The notes: generated from the sequence alone by a model not told the origin. Positions 34,703-43,936 are shown, counted from the first letter of the stretch. The stretch: 64,000 nucleotides of DNA from Brucella pseudogrignonensis (GCF_002252525.1 NZ_NNRM01000017.1:558001-622000), one strand, 5' to 3'. Numbers and translations are program-made.

Positions 34703-34930
34703 TTAGTTCTGGAAGCTCGAAGGCGATGCATCACCGAAGCGATGAGCCGAACCGTCCTGAAACGAAGACTGACCAATCGAAGCGGTTGCAGTGTGATCGA
34801 CCTGCTGGGCTGCAACTGGTGTGCGGTCATTTGCATAAAGATCGGCAGGGGTGCCAACATTTGGATTTTCAGCGAAAGCTGCACCGGCGCTAAGGGCAAC
34901 GGCTACGGCAGCAAGAGCAAACTTTTTCAT
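34703..34930 (-). CDS. DUF680-like small secreted protein, copy B
   Basis: A 75-residue protein with the same signal peptide as copy A and a mature part ENPNVGTPADLYAND...GDASPSSFQN. A GGAGATAG ribosome site precedes the start. The similarity to copy A ends just outside the coding region and ribosome site, so the duplication covers little more than the gene. Copies A and B are on the same strand, 143 bp apart. Function unknown; a stress- or growth-phase-related envelope role is only a guess. Confidence 0.82.
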   Translation of the reverse strand: MKKFALAAVAVALSAGAAFAENPNVGTPADLYANDRTPVAAQQVDHTATASIGQSSFQDGSAHRFGDASPSSFQN

Positions 34931-35144
34931 TTTCTATCTCCTTGGTTTTGTGAAGCGACGTTGTGTTCGTCGTTTCGATGACCAAGAGATAGGCCTTTCA
35001 ATCGGCTGCGCCTAGCTACCGTTTGGTTCACAGATTGTATCTCAAAGAGTAGACAATAAACCCTTGAAACGGGCAAAATGTCCAAGACAACACGGTTTAT
35101 TCAAGTATATGTGAACAGTGTGAGGCGAGAAAATGACCGTTTTG

Positions 35145-36056
35145 TCAGAGCGCTGACGGAGCTGTTTGGCTTGAAACCACGAACCAGTTGGGATTTTTCG
35201 CCAGGATTTGAGATGCGGCGGCATCCGCGCTTTGCTGATCTTTGAAGATTGCAAAGCAGGTAGCGCCTGAGCCGGACATTTGCGCATAAAGCGCGCCATG
35301 CGCACGTAGCAGATCAAGCTTACCGTTAATCTGCGGGGCAAGAGCCAGCGCTGCGTGCAGAAGGTCGTTACGGGTTGAGCCGAGATATGTGCAGATGCTT
35401 TCAACATCGCCATGTGCAGGTGCCGGGAGCTGCTGGTTGTCACGCTTTGTCAACGCACGGAAGACATCGGGCGTCGCAACAGCGGTGCCATCATTGACCA
35501 GCAGTATCGGAAACGATGGCATTTGCGGTATTGCGGTGAGTTGTTCACCGATGCCACGCGCAACAAGCGGTGCTCCGAGAGCGGCACCACGCAGACACAT
35601 GGGAAGGTCGGCGCCCAAATTGAGCCCGAGTTCAGCCAGCGTGTCGAGGTCCAGATTGAGCCGCCAGATTTCGTTGAGTGCGAGAAGCGTTGCCGCCGCG
35701 TCGCTGGAACCACCGCCGATGCCTGACGCGACGGGCAAGTTCTTCTCTAAGTGGATTGAAACGGGGGTAAGCGCGCGATCCGCATGTGATCGCAAAGCGT
35801 CGCGCGCCTTGACGACTAGATTGCCGCTATCAAGCGGTATGCCTTGAGCGAAGCGCCCGCCAATGCTGAAACTATCTTCGTCGGCTTCTTCGATGGTGAT
35901 GCGGTCGCCATAATCAGCAAAGACGACCAGCATATCGAGCAGATGATAGCCATCATCTCTACGCCCTGTCACATGCAGCGCGAGATTAACCTTGGCCGGT
36001 GCCACGCGATGAACAGAAGGACGATCCAGAGTGGCAGCCTCAGCAGAATGATGCAT
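35145..36056 (-). CDS. ispE: 4-diphosphocytidyl-2-C-methyl-D-erythritol kinase
   Basis: A 303-residue GHMP kinase of the non-mevalonate isoprenoid pathway. The substrate-binding block [20 protein letters not shown] is near the N-terminus; the ATP loop is [20 protein letters not shown]; and [14 protein letters not shown] is the C-terminal GHMP motif. The start is ATG 36056; a shorter start is possible, since the first 18 residues are weakly conserved. The gap to the DUF680-like genes (34931-35144) holds nothing I recognise. Confidence 0.96.
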   Translation of the reverse strand: MHHSAEAATLDRPSVHRVAPAKVNLALHVTGRRDDGYHLLDMLVVFADYGDRITIEEADEDSFSIGGRFAQGIPLDSGNLVVKARDALRSHADRALTPVSIHLEKNLPVASGIGGGSSDAAATLLALNEIWRLNLDLDTLAELGLNLGADLPMCLRGAALGAPLVARGIGEQLTAIPQMPSFPILLVNDGTAVATPDVFRALTKRDNQQLPAPAHGDVESICTYLGSTRNDLLHAALALAPQINGKLDLLRAHGALYAQMSGSGATCFAIFKDQQSADAAASQILAKNPNWFVVSSQTAPSAL

Positions 36057-36073
36057 TCAGAATGAAATTAATA

Positions 36074-36259
36074 TTAGTCTTTTTTGACGTAATATTCACC
36101 CGTCTTCGGGTCCTGAACCAGTGTGCCATGGGCGCGGTTCTGGGCCTCTTTTTCTGCCCGACGAACGCGCTGGGTAACACGTACCGCTTCGCGCTTGAAC
36201 GAGCGATAACCGTACCAGGCGGCAGCGAGTATCAACAGCAGAAAGATAAGCTGGGGCAT
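36074..36259 (-). CDS. 61-residue membrane protein, unknown
   Basis: A small protein with one N-terminal helix (PQLIFLLLILAAAWYGYRS), a basic/charged linker (RRAEKEAQNRAHG) and a C-terminal TLVQDPKTGEYYVKKD. The last part is the kind of short conserved tail seen in small rhizobial membrane proteins, but I cannot name a family. It lies 17 bp upstream of ispE on the same strand and may be co-transcribed with it. No function is proposed. Confidence 0.7.
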   Translation of the reverse strand: MPQLIFLLLILAAAWYGYRSFKREAVRVTQRVRRAEKEAQNRAHGTLVQDPKTGEYYVKKD

Positions 36260-36388
36260 GGCCTCTAATCCTCAGGCTAGCATAGGTTCCCGAAAGGCCT
36301 TTTCGGGATCACGGAGTGAAACTTATTCGCAGGCAGCATAACACTACTTTGTAGGATTATGCATCATATCATGGTGAAACAATGAATT

Positions 36389-37273
36389 TCAAAGGCCATA
36401 TCGCGCCCAGAGCGCCTTTTCTTCGGCGACTGACAGAAGGCCGTCACCGAGATTAGCTGCGATCGCAGCAGGATCAATGCCACTAAGCGCTATTTCGACA
36501 CCCGGTGCCTTACGTCCGAGTAGTCCGCGCTTGGGTTCAATCAGCTTGAGCTTCACCTTGTCACCATAGGTCTTGCGCAGGAAGCTGCGCATATCCCCAA
36601 GTCCGTCAACGAGGCCCAGTTCTTTGCCTTTAATGCCTGTCCAGAATAAGCCGGTGAAGAGGCTCTCGTCATCGGCGAGTTTGCTGCCGCGACGCTCCTT
36701 CACCATGTCGATGAAGGTCTGGTGAACTTCAAGCTGAAGCGATTTGAGACGTTCAATATCGGCTTCCTTCTCTGGCTGAAACGGATCAAGCGTCGACTTG
36801 TTTTGGCCTGCTGTATAGACACGGCGTTCGACGCCGATTTTCTTAAGCAGCTCCGGGAAACCGAACGACGCTGAAACAACGCCGATGGAGCCGACAATCG
36901 ACGACGGATCGGCGATGATCTCATCACCTGCGAGCGCAATCATGTAACCGCCTGATGCAGCAGCATCTTCCACAAAGACAAAAACTCGCTTCTGATGCTC
37001 GTCTGCCAAATCGCGAATACGACGATAGATGAGGCGTGACTGCACCGGTGAGCCACCGGGCGAATTGATGGAAATGGCGACTGCTGGCGTTTCCTTGTCA
37101 GTGAAGGCCTTTTCGAGCACAGCGGAAGCACTTGCGAGCGACAGCGATGGGCGCAGCGATGAGCCGCCGCTCATGATCACGCCATGCAAACGCACAACAG
37201 GGATTTCAATCTCTTTTTTGCGAAAACGACGCGGAATGAAGCGGGACAATATTCCTGACAAATCAAACTCCAA
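36389..37273 (-). CDS. sppA: signal peptide peptidase SppA (S49 family)
   Basis: A 294-residue serine protease that degrades signal peptides left in the membrane. It is the short form with one S49 domain: VVRLHGVIMSGG, SINSPGGSPVQSRLIYRRI, the nucleophile Ser in EDAAASGGYMIALAGDEI, SIVGSIGVVSASF, and the general-base Lys in GQNKSTLDPF. No clear N-terminal membrane helix is present from the chosen start; the frame is open for 110 codons more but is not coding in style and crosses the nhaA terminator. I chose TTG 37273, with CAGG just before it. Confidence 0.87.
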   Translation of the reverse strand: MEFDLSGILSRFIPRRFRKKEIEIPVVRLHGVIMSGGSSLRPSLSLASASAVLEKAFTDKETPAVAISINSPGGSPVQSRLIYRRIRDLADEHQKRVFVFVEDAAASGGYMIALAGDEIIADPSSIVGSIGVVSASFGFPELLKKIGVERRVYTAGQNKSTLDPFQPEKEADIERLKSLQLEVHQTFIDMVKERRGSKLADDESLFTGLFWTGIKGKELGLVDGLGDMRSFLRKTYGDKVKLKLIEPKRGLLGRKAPGVEIALSGIDPAAIAANLGDGLLSVAEEKALWARYGL

Positions 37274-37327
37274 CCTGAAAAATACTTGTTGCAGCGAATG
37301 TAGGAAGCAAATTGGCAAACACAAAGA

Positions 37328-37358
37328 AAAATGCCCGGAATTTCGTTCCGGGCATTTT
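37328..37358. terminator. terminator between nhaA and sppA
   Basis: Perfect 13-bp stem AAAATGCCCGGAA/TTCCGGGCATTTT with a 5-base loop, just after the nhaA stop; it ends nhaA on the minus strand. It separates nhaA from sppA. Confidence 0.92.
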
Positions 37359-37365
37359 GTTTTCG

Positions 37366-38544
37366 TCAGTTTTTCGGCTTGGCCAGCATTCTGAGCAGTA
37401 CATAACCACATATTGCAGAGAGTGCGGAGCCAGTTAGAACGCCGATTTTTGTCTCGGCTTGTAATAGTTCCGACTGATAGGACAAAAGCCCGATAAAAAT
37501 GCTCATCGTGAAGCCGATGCCGCAAAGAAGTGAAACACCATATATCTGCCCCCAGCTGGCGCCCATTGGCCGCTGTGCCAGACCCGTTTTGATTGCGAGC
37601 CATGCAGCACCAAACACGCCAAGCTGTTTGCCGACAAAAAGACCGAGCATGATGCCAAGCGGCAGAGTATCGAAGATGATGGAAGGCGTCATTCCGGTGA
37701 ACGAAATACCGGCATTGGCAAAACCGAACACTGGAACGATGAAGAAAGCGACAGGTTTTGCCAGAGCGTGCTCCAGCGTATGAAGTGGCGAAGTCATATC
37801 ATCCGGCTTCGCTTTGGCAGGCTTCAGCGGGATCATGAGAGCCGCGGCAACGCCAGCGACGGTCGCATGAACGCCGGAGTTGAGCACGAAGAACCACAAT
37901 ATGGCAGCGCCAATGAGATAGGGTAGCAGTTTCGAGACGCCTATGCGGTTCATAGCAAACAGAACGGCGGCCGTTGCAAATGCTGCGCCCAGATAAGGCA
38001 TGGAAATCTCAGCAGTATAAAAGATCGCAATGATGATCACTGCTGCCAGATCATCGAGAATGGCAAGCGTCGCCAGAAAGACCTTGAGGCTTGACGGCAC
38101 GCGCGATCCGAGTAGCGATAAAACACCAAGCGCGAAAGCGATGTCGGTGGCTGACGGTACAGCCCAGCCGCGCACTTTCTCAGGATCGTTATAATTGAAG
38201 GCAACGAAAATCAGTGCGGGCACGATGACGCCGCCTGCGGCAGCTATGCCCGGCAAAATGCGATTAGGCCAGCTTGCAAGCTGGCCATCGAGAAACTCAC
38301 GTTTTATCTCAAGTCCGACCAGCAGAAAGAAGACGGCCATCAGCGCATCATTGATCCAATGCGAAAGACTGAGTGGACCAATATAGGACTGCAATGCGCC
38401 GAAATAGGTCTTGGAAAAAGGCGAATTCGCAACGATCAGCGCGAGCGCTGCAGCGGCCATGAGAACAATACCACCAGCAGATTCGCTGTCGAGAAAGCGA
38501 CGCATGATGGAAACGGGGCGGACGGGCTTCGGATGTGACGTCAT
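37366..38544 (-). CDS. nhaA: Na+/H+ antiporter NhaA
   Basis: A 392-residue inner-membrane antiporter that exports sodium in exchange for two protons. The two essential Asp lie in [17 protein letters not shown], and the Lys of the second half is in [15 protein letters not shown]. Other blocks are [20 protein letters not shown] and [16 protein letters not shown]. About twelve helices. ATG 38544 follows AGAAGAAT; the upstream open frame (31 codons) overlaps the next gene and is unlikely. Confidence 0.95.
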   Translation of the reverse strand: MTSHPKPVRPVSIMRRFLDSESAGGIVLMAAAALALIVANSPFSKTYFGALQSYIGPLSLSHWINDALMAVFFLLVGLEIKREFLDGQLASWPNRILPGIAAAGGVIVPALIFVAFNYNDPEKVRGWAVPSATDIAFALGVLSLLGSRVPSSLKVFLATLAILDDLAAVIIIAIFYTAEISMPYLGAAFATAAVLFAMNRIGVSKLLPYLIGAAILWFFVLNSGVHATVAGVAAALMIPLKPAKAKPDDMTSPLHTLEHALAKPVAFFIVPVFGFANAGISFTGMTPSIIFDTLPLGIMLGLFVGKQLGVFGAAWLAIKTGLAQRPMGASWGQIYGVSLLCGIGFTMSIFIGLLSYQSELLQAETKIGVLTGSALSAICGYVLLRMLAKPKN

Positions 38545-38555
38545 TATTCTTCTTT

Positions 38556-38855
38556 TCAGGTTATTTCCGGAGCGTCTACTTCGTAGAGCGTGAGGTTGCG
38601 ATCCGTAATGCCAAGTCTTGGCCATTCGGAACGCCACTTCCCTATGTGGTCAGACACGAAGTGTTTGTCCAGTGAAACCCGATCGCGCCATAGCTCTTTT
38701 ACATGAATGACGTTTGTTTCAAGTACATCTTGAGAATAAGAATACGAAAGGCAGCCGTCCTCTGCGCGACTTGCTTCAATCATCCGCTGCATAACTGGTC
38801 GAGCTTCATCAAGTTTTTCGGCCGGCAAGCGAATGGTTCCAACGATGAGAAGCAT
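38556..38855 (-). CDS. antibiotic biosynthesis monooxygenase (ABM) domain protein
   Basis: A 99-residue single-domain protein: [35 protein letters not shown] and [17 protein letters not shown] are typical of the ABM/YgiN dimeric alpha-beta barrel. Family members include quinol monooxygenase YgiN and haem-degrading enzymes. The start overlaps the stop region of the GNAT gene, 4 bp apart, which ties it to the operon trmN6/GNAT/ABM. Function not assignable. Confidence 0.85.
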   Translation of the reverse strand: MLLIVGTIRLPAEKLDEARPVMQRMIEASRAEDGCLSYSYSQDVLETNVIHVKELWRDRVSLDKHFVSDHIGKWRSEWPRLGITDRNLTLYEVDAPEIT

Positions 38856-38859
38856 GTCT

Positions 38860-39570
38860 TCAGTTTTCCAAACTATATTGTTTACAGATTCTGTCGCCCG
38901 ATGTGCGATATGTGCGAAAACCCATCGCTTCATAATAGGCGAGGCCCATATCGTTATCGGCACCGATGGTTGCGTCGATATCAGTGATCTCTGCCGCTTC
39001 CGCCGCCTGACGGGTTGCTGCGAATAGGGCCGATCCTACGCCTTTGCGGGCAGCACGCGGACTGACATGGGTGCCGATAATTCCCCAGCCGACTGCAACG
39101 CCGTAGGGATTGTCTTCGGTCGCATGTTTCAGTGATTGAAAACCTAGTATCTCGCCATCAGCAACCGCTACGTGACATTCGATCCGGTTCGGATCGGAAA
39201 TATAGCGCTCAATGACATGGTCGCGATCATAATCCCGCTGGAGTCCGGTTGCGTCGATGATCTCTTTGAGAACGCGGCTCATGCCATCCGCATCGTCAAT
39301 TTTGACTGGTCTGATTTCCATGAAGCCCTCGCTTGTTTCAATCACGGAAAGCCATTGGATCAGCGCTCTCGCTTCCCGCATGGCTTCGGTCTGGTCATTG
39401 TAAAGCCCGGATGCGTAAGCCGTACCCCAATAAGTGTAGGGTCCAATCTCAGGCACTTCATCCAGAAACTCTTGGGTTTCTTCAAAAGAATAAAGCCCGT
39501 TTCTGTGATCAAAGAGTTCGAACCGAGCCTTTCCGTCGTTGCGATCAACCGCGTTCAGACATTTTTTCAC
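38860..39570 (-). CDS. GNAT acetyltransferase with an extra N-terminal domain
   Basis: A 236-residue protein in two parts. Residues 1-82 (KARFELFDHRNGLYSFEETQ; YWGTAYASGLYNDQTEAMRE) form a small alpha-beta domain that I think also exists as a stand-alone protein in alphaproteobacteria. Residues 83-236 are a complete GNAT domain: MEIRPVKIDDADG, GTHVSPRAARKGVGSALFAA and YEAMGFR. The start is GTG 39570, with AGGA eight bases before it, 8 bp after the methyltransferase stop. An internal ATG before MEIRPVK could give the GNAT part alone. The substrate is unknown. Confidence 0.8.
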   Translation of the reverse strand: MKKCLNAVDRNDGKARFELFDHRNGLYSFEETQEFLDEVPEIGPYTYWGTAYASGLYNDQTEAMREARALIQWLSVIETSEGFMEIRPVKIDDADGMSRVLKEIIDATGLQRDYDRDHVIERYISDPNRIECHVAVADGEILGFQSLKHATEDNPYGVAVGWGIIGTHVSPRAARKGVGSALFAATRQAAEAAEITDIDATIGADNDMGLAYYEAMGFRTYRTSGDRICKQYSLEN

Positions 39571-39578
39571 GGGTTTTC

Positions 39579-40373
39579 CTAAAGCAGCGAAGTCTGGCCA
39601 TTATTAATGGCTGTGGCGCGTGGCGTGAAATCATTACCCGCATCGCCGTGCAGAATAAGGGCTGGCATGAGCGAAAGGCCTGCACGGCTACCGCGAATGC
39701 CGGTAATCACGATGCGGATGGCCGCCGCGTCAGGGCGTGGCAGGATCGGAATGATCTTCAGTCCGCCAAAACGCCGCTCAAGCGCTTCCAATATCGGCGC
39801 GAGCGAAGCAGGGCGTGCGATAATCGAAACGCCGCCGCCGGGCCGCAGAAGCGCCGATGCGGTGCGCAGCCATTGGTCGAACATGCCTTCGGGCATGACA
39901 TGCGCTTCAGCTTTCAAGGGATCAGGTGTCGAGCGGTCGCTCGCCTCATTAAAAGGCGGGTTCATGATGACATAATCGAAGCTGTTATCGATCAGGCCAG
40001 CGCTGGCCCGCGCCTTGCCGGTCAGTGAGACATCGGCTTCCAGAATATCGACACGGTCGCGCAAGGCGGTATTTAGTGGATGGTTGACGCTCTTATGCGC
40101 AAAGTTAAGCATAAAGCCCGAGCGTTCGATGAGTGTAGCGCGCGCGTCCTTGCAGCGGGCAGCCACCGCGAGGCCTGCAGCACCTGCACCACTGCCGAGA
40201 TCGGCAAGGCGGCCTGAGAAACCATTTGGCACGCTGCTTGCGAGAATCATTGCGTCTACACCGGACCGATGGCCTTTCATCGCGGGCTGCACGAGATGAA
40301 ATGCACCACGATGAAACACATCCAGCGTTTCTTCCATGGTATCCTGTGCGCGCTCGGAAATGTTATTCGTCAT
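39579..40373 (-). CDS. TrmN6-like tRNA (adenine-N6) methyltransferase
   Basis: A 264-residue SAM-dependent methyltransferase. The SAM site is ADLGSGAGAAGLAVAARC; the catalytic NPPF motif is in YVIMNPPFNEASD. HRSGVDAMILASS is typical of the TrmN6/YfiC group that makes N6-methyladenosine in tRNA-Val, next to the anticodon. ATG 40373 overlaps the end of the DUF2007 gene by 11 bases and is preferred to ATGs ten and five codons upstream. It is followed by the GNAT and ABM genes. Confidence 0.85.
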   Translation of the reverse strand: MTNNISERAQDTMEETLDVFHRGAFHLVQPAMKGHRSGVDAMILASSVPNGFSGRLADLGSGAGAAGLAVAARCKDARATLIERSGFMLNFAHKSVNHPLNTALRDRVDILEADVSLTGKARASAGLIDNSFDYVIMNPPFNEASDRSTPDPLKAEAHVMPEGMFDQWLRTASALLRPGGGVSIIARPASLAPILEALERRFGGLKIIPILPRPDAAAIRIVITGIRGSRAGLSLMPALILHGDAGNDFTPRATAINNGQTSLL

Positions 40374-40593
40374 GGTCTTTGAGTTCATGTTCCAGACCGG
40401 CATCGATCAGGTAACGTCTGGCTTCGTCCAATCGGTCTTCCTCAACGAGGAATCGCCTAGGTATAACGCCTAATGAACCTTCGAGAATGCTCATATTGGT
40501 GTCGGCAATGAAGTAAATGATGCCGGCCTCTTTCATAAGAGCTTCGGCAACGGACAGGAGAACGGAATCATTTGTGCGCATAAGTTCGATCAT
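40363..40593 (-). CDS. DUF2007 family protein
   Basis: A 76-residue protein: MIELMRTNDSVLLSVAEALM, IYFIADTNMSILEGSLG and IPRRFLVEEDRLDEARRYL are the DUF2007 (putative signal-transducing protein) pattern, a small alpha-beta fold of unknown role. It leads the cluster with the TrmN6-like methyltransferase, whose start lies inside its last codons. It is divergent from the polyprenyl synthase gene; the 155-bp gap between them must contain both promoters, which I cannot place with confidence. Confidence 0.82.
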   Translation of the reverse strand: MIELMRTNDSVLLSVAEALMKEAGIIYFIADTNMSILEGSLGVIPRRFLVEEDRLDEARRYLIDAGLEHELKDHDE

Positions 40594-40748
40594 TTCGACA
40601 ATGTGTAATCAATAGACCGCATTGACAACTGCTTCCTTCAATGGTGAACAGGCTCTGAATAAAAAGCTTGGGCGTTGCAGGGGCTGTTAAGCGTCTTGAG
40701 CATTCTGATCCGCACAAATAGTGTGGTCAGCAGCTAGGAGTAACGACA

Positions 40749-41765
40749 TTGGGTGTGGTTTTGAATCTTGACGGGAAACAGAAGCGGGAAGGATCGGTTC
40801 AGCCTCTGGTCGACCTGACGAAGGCCGATATGGGCCGCGTGAACGAAATGATCCTGTCCCGTGCGGGCTCCGATGTCGAGATGATCCCGGAAGTGGCGAA
40901 CCATCTCATTTCATCTGGTGGCAAGCGCCTCCGCCCAATGATGACGTTGGCTGCTGCCCGCATGTTTGGCTATGAGGGTGACGGGCATGTCCGTCTCGCA
41001 ACCTCGGTCGAATTCATGCATACCGCTACTCTTCTGCATGACGATGTGGTCGATGAAAGCGATCTGCGTCGCGGTAAAAGCACGGCGCGCATGATCTGGG
41101 GCAACCAGGCAAGCGTTCTGGTTGGCGACTTCCTGCTCGGTCAGGCTTTCAAGATGATGGTTGATGTCGGCTCGCTCGATGCTCTTGATGTTCTTGCAAC
41201 TTCCGCTTCGGTTATTGCTGAAGGCGAAGTGATGCAGTTGGCTGCCGCCAAGAACATGGAAACCACGGAAGACGAGTATCTGGCCGTCATTAAGGCTAAA
41301 ACCGCAGCGCTGTTCTCGGCTGCTGCCGAAGTCGGTCCGATCATTGCTGATGCGAAACCTTCCGATCGTGCAGCCCTGCGCGATTACGGTCTTAATCTTG
41401 GCCTCGCTTTCCAGCTTGTTGACGATGCGCTGGATTATGGTGGTTCGGCAGCCGATCTTGGCAAGAACACCGGCGATGATTTCCGCGAAGGCAAGATCAC
41501 ACTGCCAGTGATCCTGAGCTATCGCCGCGGCACTGATGAAGAACGCGCTTTCTGGAAACATGCAATTGAAGAAGGTGCGAGCGACGACGCTTCGCTTGAA
41601 AAGGCCATTGGCCTGATGACAAAGCACGGTGCAATCGCTGACACTGTACAGCGTGCCCGTCATTTCGGCGAAATTGCCCGCGATGCCTTAGCGCCGTTGA
41701 AGGCCTGCCCTGAGAAGGATGCGCTGATTGAAGTCATCGACTTCTGCATCAGCCGGGTAAACTAA
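40749..41765 (+). CDS. ispB: polyprenyl diphosphate synthase (octaprenyl/decaprenyl type)
   Basis: A 338-residue trans-prenyltransferase that makes the ubiquinone side chain. The first Asp-rich motif is in LLHDDVVDESDLRRGK, the second in LVDDALDYGGSAADLGKNTG; GGKRLRPMMTLAAARM is the IPP-binding block. The start is TTG 40749 with AGGAG at the right distance. A hairpin terminator follows at 41790. The product length cannot be told from the sequence; the ubiA gene at 57 kb uses it. Confidence 0.93.
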   Translation: MGVVLNLDGKQKREGSVQPLVDLTKADMGRVNEMILSRAGSDVEMIPEVANHLISSGGKRLRPMMTLAAARMFGYEGDGHVRLATSVEFMHTATLLHDDVVDESDLRRGKSTARMIWGNQASVLVGDFLLGQAFKMMVDVGSLDALDVLATSASVIAEGEVMQLAAAKNMETTEDEYLAVIKAKTAALFSAAAEVGPIIADAKPSDRAALRDYGLNLGLAFQLVDDALDYGGSAADLGKNTGDDFREGKITLPVILSYRRGTDEERAFWKHAIEEGASDDASLEKAIGLMTKHGAIADTVQRARHFGEIARDALAPLKACPEKDALIEVIDFCISRVN

Positions 41766-41789
41766 GGTCTTTGTAAAATTTAAAGAATG

Positions 41790-41811
41790 GCATCCTTCAC
41801 GGATGCTTTTT
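41790..41811 (+). terminator. terminator of ispB (first copy of a duplicated hairpin)
   Basis: Stem GCATCC/GGATGC with TTCAC loop, followed by five T. A second, near-identical hairpin with the same loop lies at 41881. Confidence 0.85.
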
Positions 41812-41813
41812 CA

Positions 41814-41860
41814 AGCATGTCGCCTGAAAGTGGAAACCGGTTTCAGGTTGACGACATGCT
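41814..41860. repeat. intergenic palindrome (AGCATGTCG type) with an 11-nt loop
   Basis: Outer stem AGCATGTCG/CGACATGCT, inner stem CCTGAAA/TTTCAGG, 11-base loop GTGGAAACCGG and a 4-base bulge TTGA. Same plan as the palindrome at 19194 and hairpin 1 of the 103-bp repeats. It sits between two copies of one terminator hairpin. Confidence 0.85.
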
Positions 41861-41873
41861 GATAAGGAGTAAC

Positions 41874-41904
41874 AAGAAAAGCATCCTTCACGGATGCTTT
41901 TCTT
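41874..41904. repeat. second copy of the GCATCC hairpin
   Basis: AAGAAAAGCATCC/GGATGCTTTTCTT around TTCAC, a 13-bp stem that contains the same 21 bases as 41790-41810. The two copies flank the palindrome at 41814-41860 as direct repeats. It lies in the leader of the TPR gene and could act as an attenuator there. Confidence 0.75.
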
Positions 41905-41986
41905 GCGCTTGGACCCCAAAAAGGCCATGCTTGAGGTGCCTCTGAATAGGGGATCTTATACGGAATCGGAAAGAGGACTGGGCTTT

Positions 41987-43789
41987 ATGCGGCAGGGATC
42001 TAAACGTCGTCCGCTTTACGGATTGCTTCTTCTGGCTTTGGCGGGAGTGGTGATACCGGCAAATGCGGCAATGGCTAAAACAAGCACAGATCCAGTCTCG
42101 CAGGTGCGTGCCGGTTCATTTGCCGGCGCTTATCTCGCAGCGCGCACAGCTGAAGCCGACAACAACATTTCCGCAGCTGTCGATTTTTATCGTCAGGCCA
42201 TGGCGTTTGATCCGGGAAATGACATCATCAAGCAGAACCTGCTATTGGCGCTGTTGACGGAAGGTCGTTTCAAGGATGCTCTGCCGCTTGCCGAAGAGCT
42301 TAAAGATCAGCCGGAGATTGAGCGCTTTTCACGCGTAGCACTGGCAATCGATGCCATTTCCAAGAAGCAGTATCGCAAGACCGGCCCGCTTCTGATGTTG
42401 TCGATTCAGTCCGACATGGACCAGCTCGCGACCAGTCTCATGAGCGCATGGGTGAAGGTCGGGCAGGGCAATCCAAAGCGTGCGCTTGCTGATGTTGTGA
42501 AGATCAACGGTCCTGAGTGGTACGGCCTGTTCCGCATTTATAATGCAGCGCTTATCGCCGATATTGCTGGCGATAAGCAGGACGCACGCAATTATTATCA
42601 GCAAGCGCTCGATGATCGCGCCGGTGGTAGCGCAGCGCCTGATACCTATGAGCGTATTGTGATGTCCTATGCCGCATTCAAGCTGCGTCAGGGCGATAAG
42701 GCCGGTGCTGTCAAGATTCTCAAAGACGCTGAAGAGCTTCTGAATGGCCGTATGACGATCACAGAGATGCGCGAAAAGATTGAGGCGGGACAGAAATATC
42801 CTCGCCTGATCGATACGCCACAGCAAGGTGTGGGCGAAGTGCTTTATACGCTTGGCACTGCGATCAATCGCGGTGGTGCAGAAGCATTTGCGAAACTGTA
42901 CCTGCAAATGTCGTTGCCACTGCGCCCAGACAATGATGCTACGCTTTACCAGCTTGGAGATATTTCGGCGAAGCTGCGTCAGCCGGAAAAGGCTGTCGAA
43001 TATTATGCTCGCGTTCCCGAAAAATCGCCGTATCGGCGTGATGCGGAAATGCAGCGCGCACTTAATCTTGCTGAAAACGAGAAGACTGGCGAAGCAATCA
43101 CCCAGCTCAAGACCTTGCTTGAGCGCGACAAGACGGATCTGCGCACCTATTTGGCGCTCGGTGGTGTCTATGCGCAGGACAAGAATTTTGCCGACGCTGC
43201 AAAAATCTATGATGCAGCGGTAGAGCAGATCAAATCGCCGGAACGCAAGGATTGGCCAGTGTTCTACCAGCGCGGCATCGCGCATGAACGGCTGAAGGAA
43301 TGGGATCAGGCAGAGCCAAATTTCAAGAAGGCTCTGGAGCTTTATCCTGATCAGCCACAGGTGCTGAATTATCTTGGTTATTCATGGGTTGATCGGGGTG
43401 AAAATCTCGATGAAGCACTGAAAATGATCAAGAAGGCAGTCGAACTGCGTCCGCAGGATGGTTACATCGTCGATTCGCTCGGCTGGGCTTATTACAAGCT
43501 CGGTCGTTATCCGGAAGCCGTGGTCGAGCTTGAAAAGGCCGTGAAGCTTCGTCCGGAAGATCCGACGATCAACGACCACCTTGGCGATGCTTACTGGCGC
43601 TCGGACCGTCAGCTTGAAGCGACTTTCCAGTGGAACCACGCCATTGCTGGCAAGCCTGAACCTGAAGAGCTGGCCAAAATTGAAGAAAAGCTGAAAAAGG
43701 GTCTGGCTCCTGATCCAAATCCTTCGGAGGCGCGGGCTCAGGACAAGAAGCCTGAGCCGACAAAAGCGCCTGAAACCAAAACCGAATAA
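41987..43789 (+). CDS. exported TPR-repeat protein
   Basis: A 600-residue protein with a signal peptide (RPLYGLLLLALAGVVIPANA) and about a dozen tetratricopeptide repeats, for example AADNNISAAVDFYRQAMAFD, EWDQAEPNFKKALELYPDQP and GYSWVDRGENLDEALKMIKK. The C-terminal 30 residues are Lys/Pro/Glu-rich. Such proteins are scaffolds; partners are not known. ATG 41987 starts the signal peptide; ATGs at 41894 and 41927 are in frame but overlap the repeat hairpin or lack a ribosome site. It lies between ispB and glyQ. Confidence 0.82.
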   Translation: MRQGSKRRPLYGLLLLALAGVVIPANAAMAKTSTDPVSQVRAGSFAGAYLAARTAEADNNISAAVDFYRQAMAFDPGNDIIKQNLLLALLTEGRFKDALPLAEELKDQPEIERFSRVALAIDAISKKQYRKTGPLLMLSIQSDMDQLATSLMSAWVKVGQGNPKRALADVVKINGPEWYGLFRIYNAALIADIAGDKQDARNYYQQALDDRAGGSAAPDTYERIVMSYAAFKLRQGDKAGAVKILKDAEELLNGRMTITEMREKIEAGQKYPRLIDTPQQGVGEVLYTLGTAINRGGAEAFAKLYLQMSLPLRPDNDATLYQLGDISAKLRQPEKAVEYYARVPEKSPYRRDAEMQRALNLAENEKTGEAITQLKTLLERDKTDLRTYLALGGVYAQDKNFADAAKIYDAAVEQIKSPERKDWPVFYQRGIAHERLKEWDQAEPNFKKALELYPDQPQVLNYLGYSWVDRGENLDEALKMIKKAVELRPQDGYIVDSLGWAYYKLGRYPEAVVELEKAVKLRPEDPTINDHLGDAYWRSDRQLEATFQWNHAIAGKPEPEELAKIEEKLKKGLAPDPNPSEARAQDKKPEPTKAPETKTE

Positions 43790-43793
43790 TTTC

Positions 43794-43828
43794 AAAGCCC
43801 GGAAGTTTGATCAATTTCCGGGCTTTCC
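43794..43828 (+). terminator. terminator after the TPR gene
   Basis: Stem AAAGCCCGGAA/TTCCGGGCTTT around about 11 bases, six bp after the stop codon. Confidence 0.85.
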
Positions 43829-43936
43829 ATTTCTCTATGCCGGCGTGAGCAGCGTTCAGCGATCAAATGTCATGCTTGACCGTGGCAGGCTGACAAATTA
43901 GACCGGGCCATCATTTCAATAACAAGGCCTGACCCC

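Noticed and set aside
36289-36307. CCCGAAA...TTTCGGG hairpin as a further member of the palindrome family or a terminator
   Set aside because: It has neither the 11-base loop nor the outer stem of the family, and no T-run on the minus strand after it.
36389-37603. Long form of SppA starting at 37603
   Set aside because: The extra 110 codons cross the nhaA terminator and part of nhaA and do not look coding; TTG 37273 fits the family.
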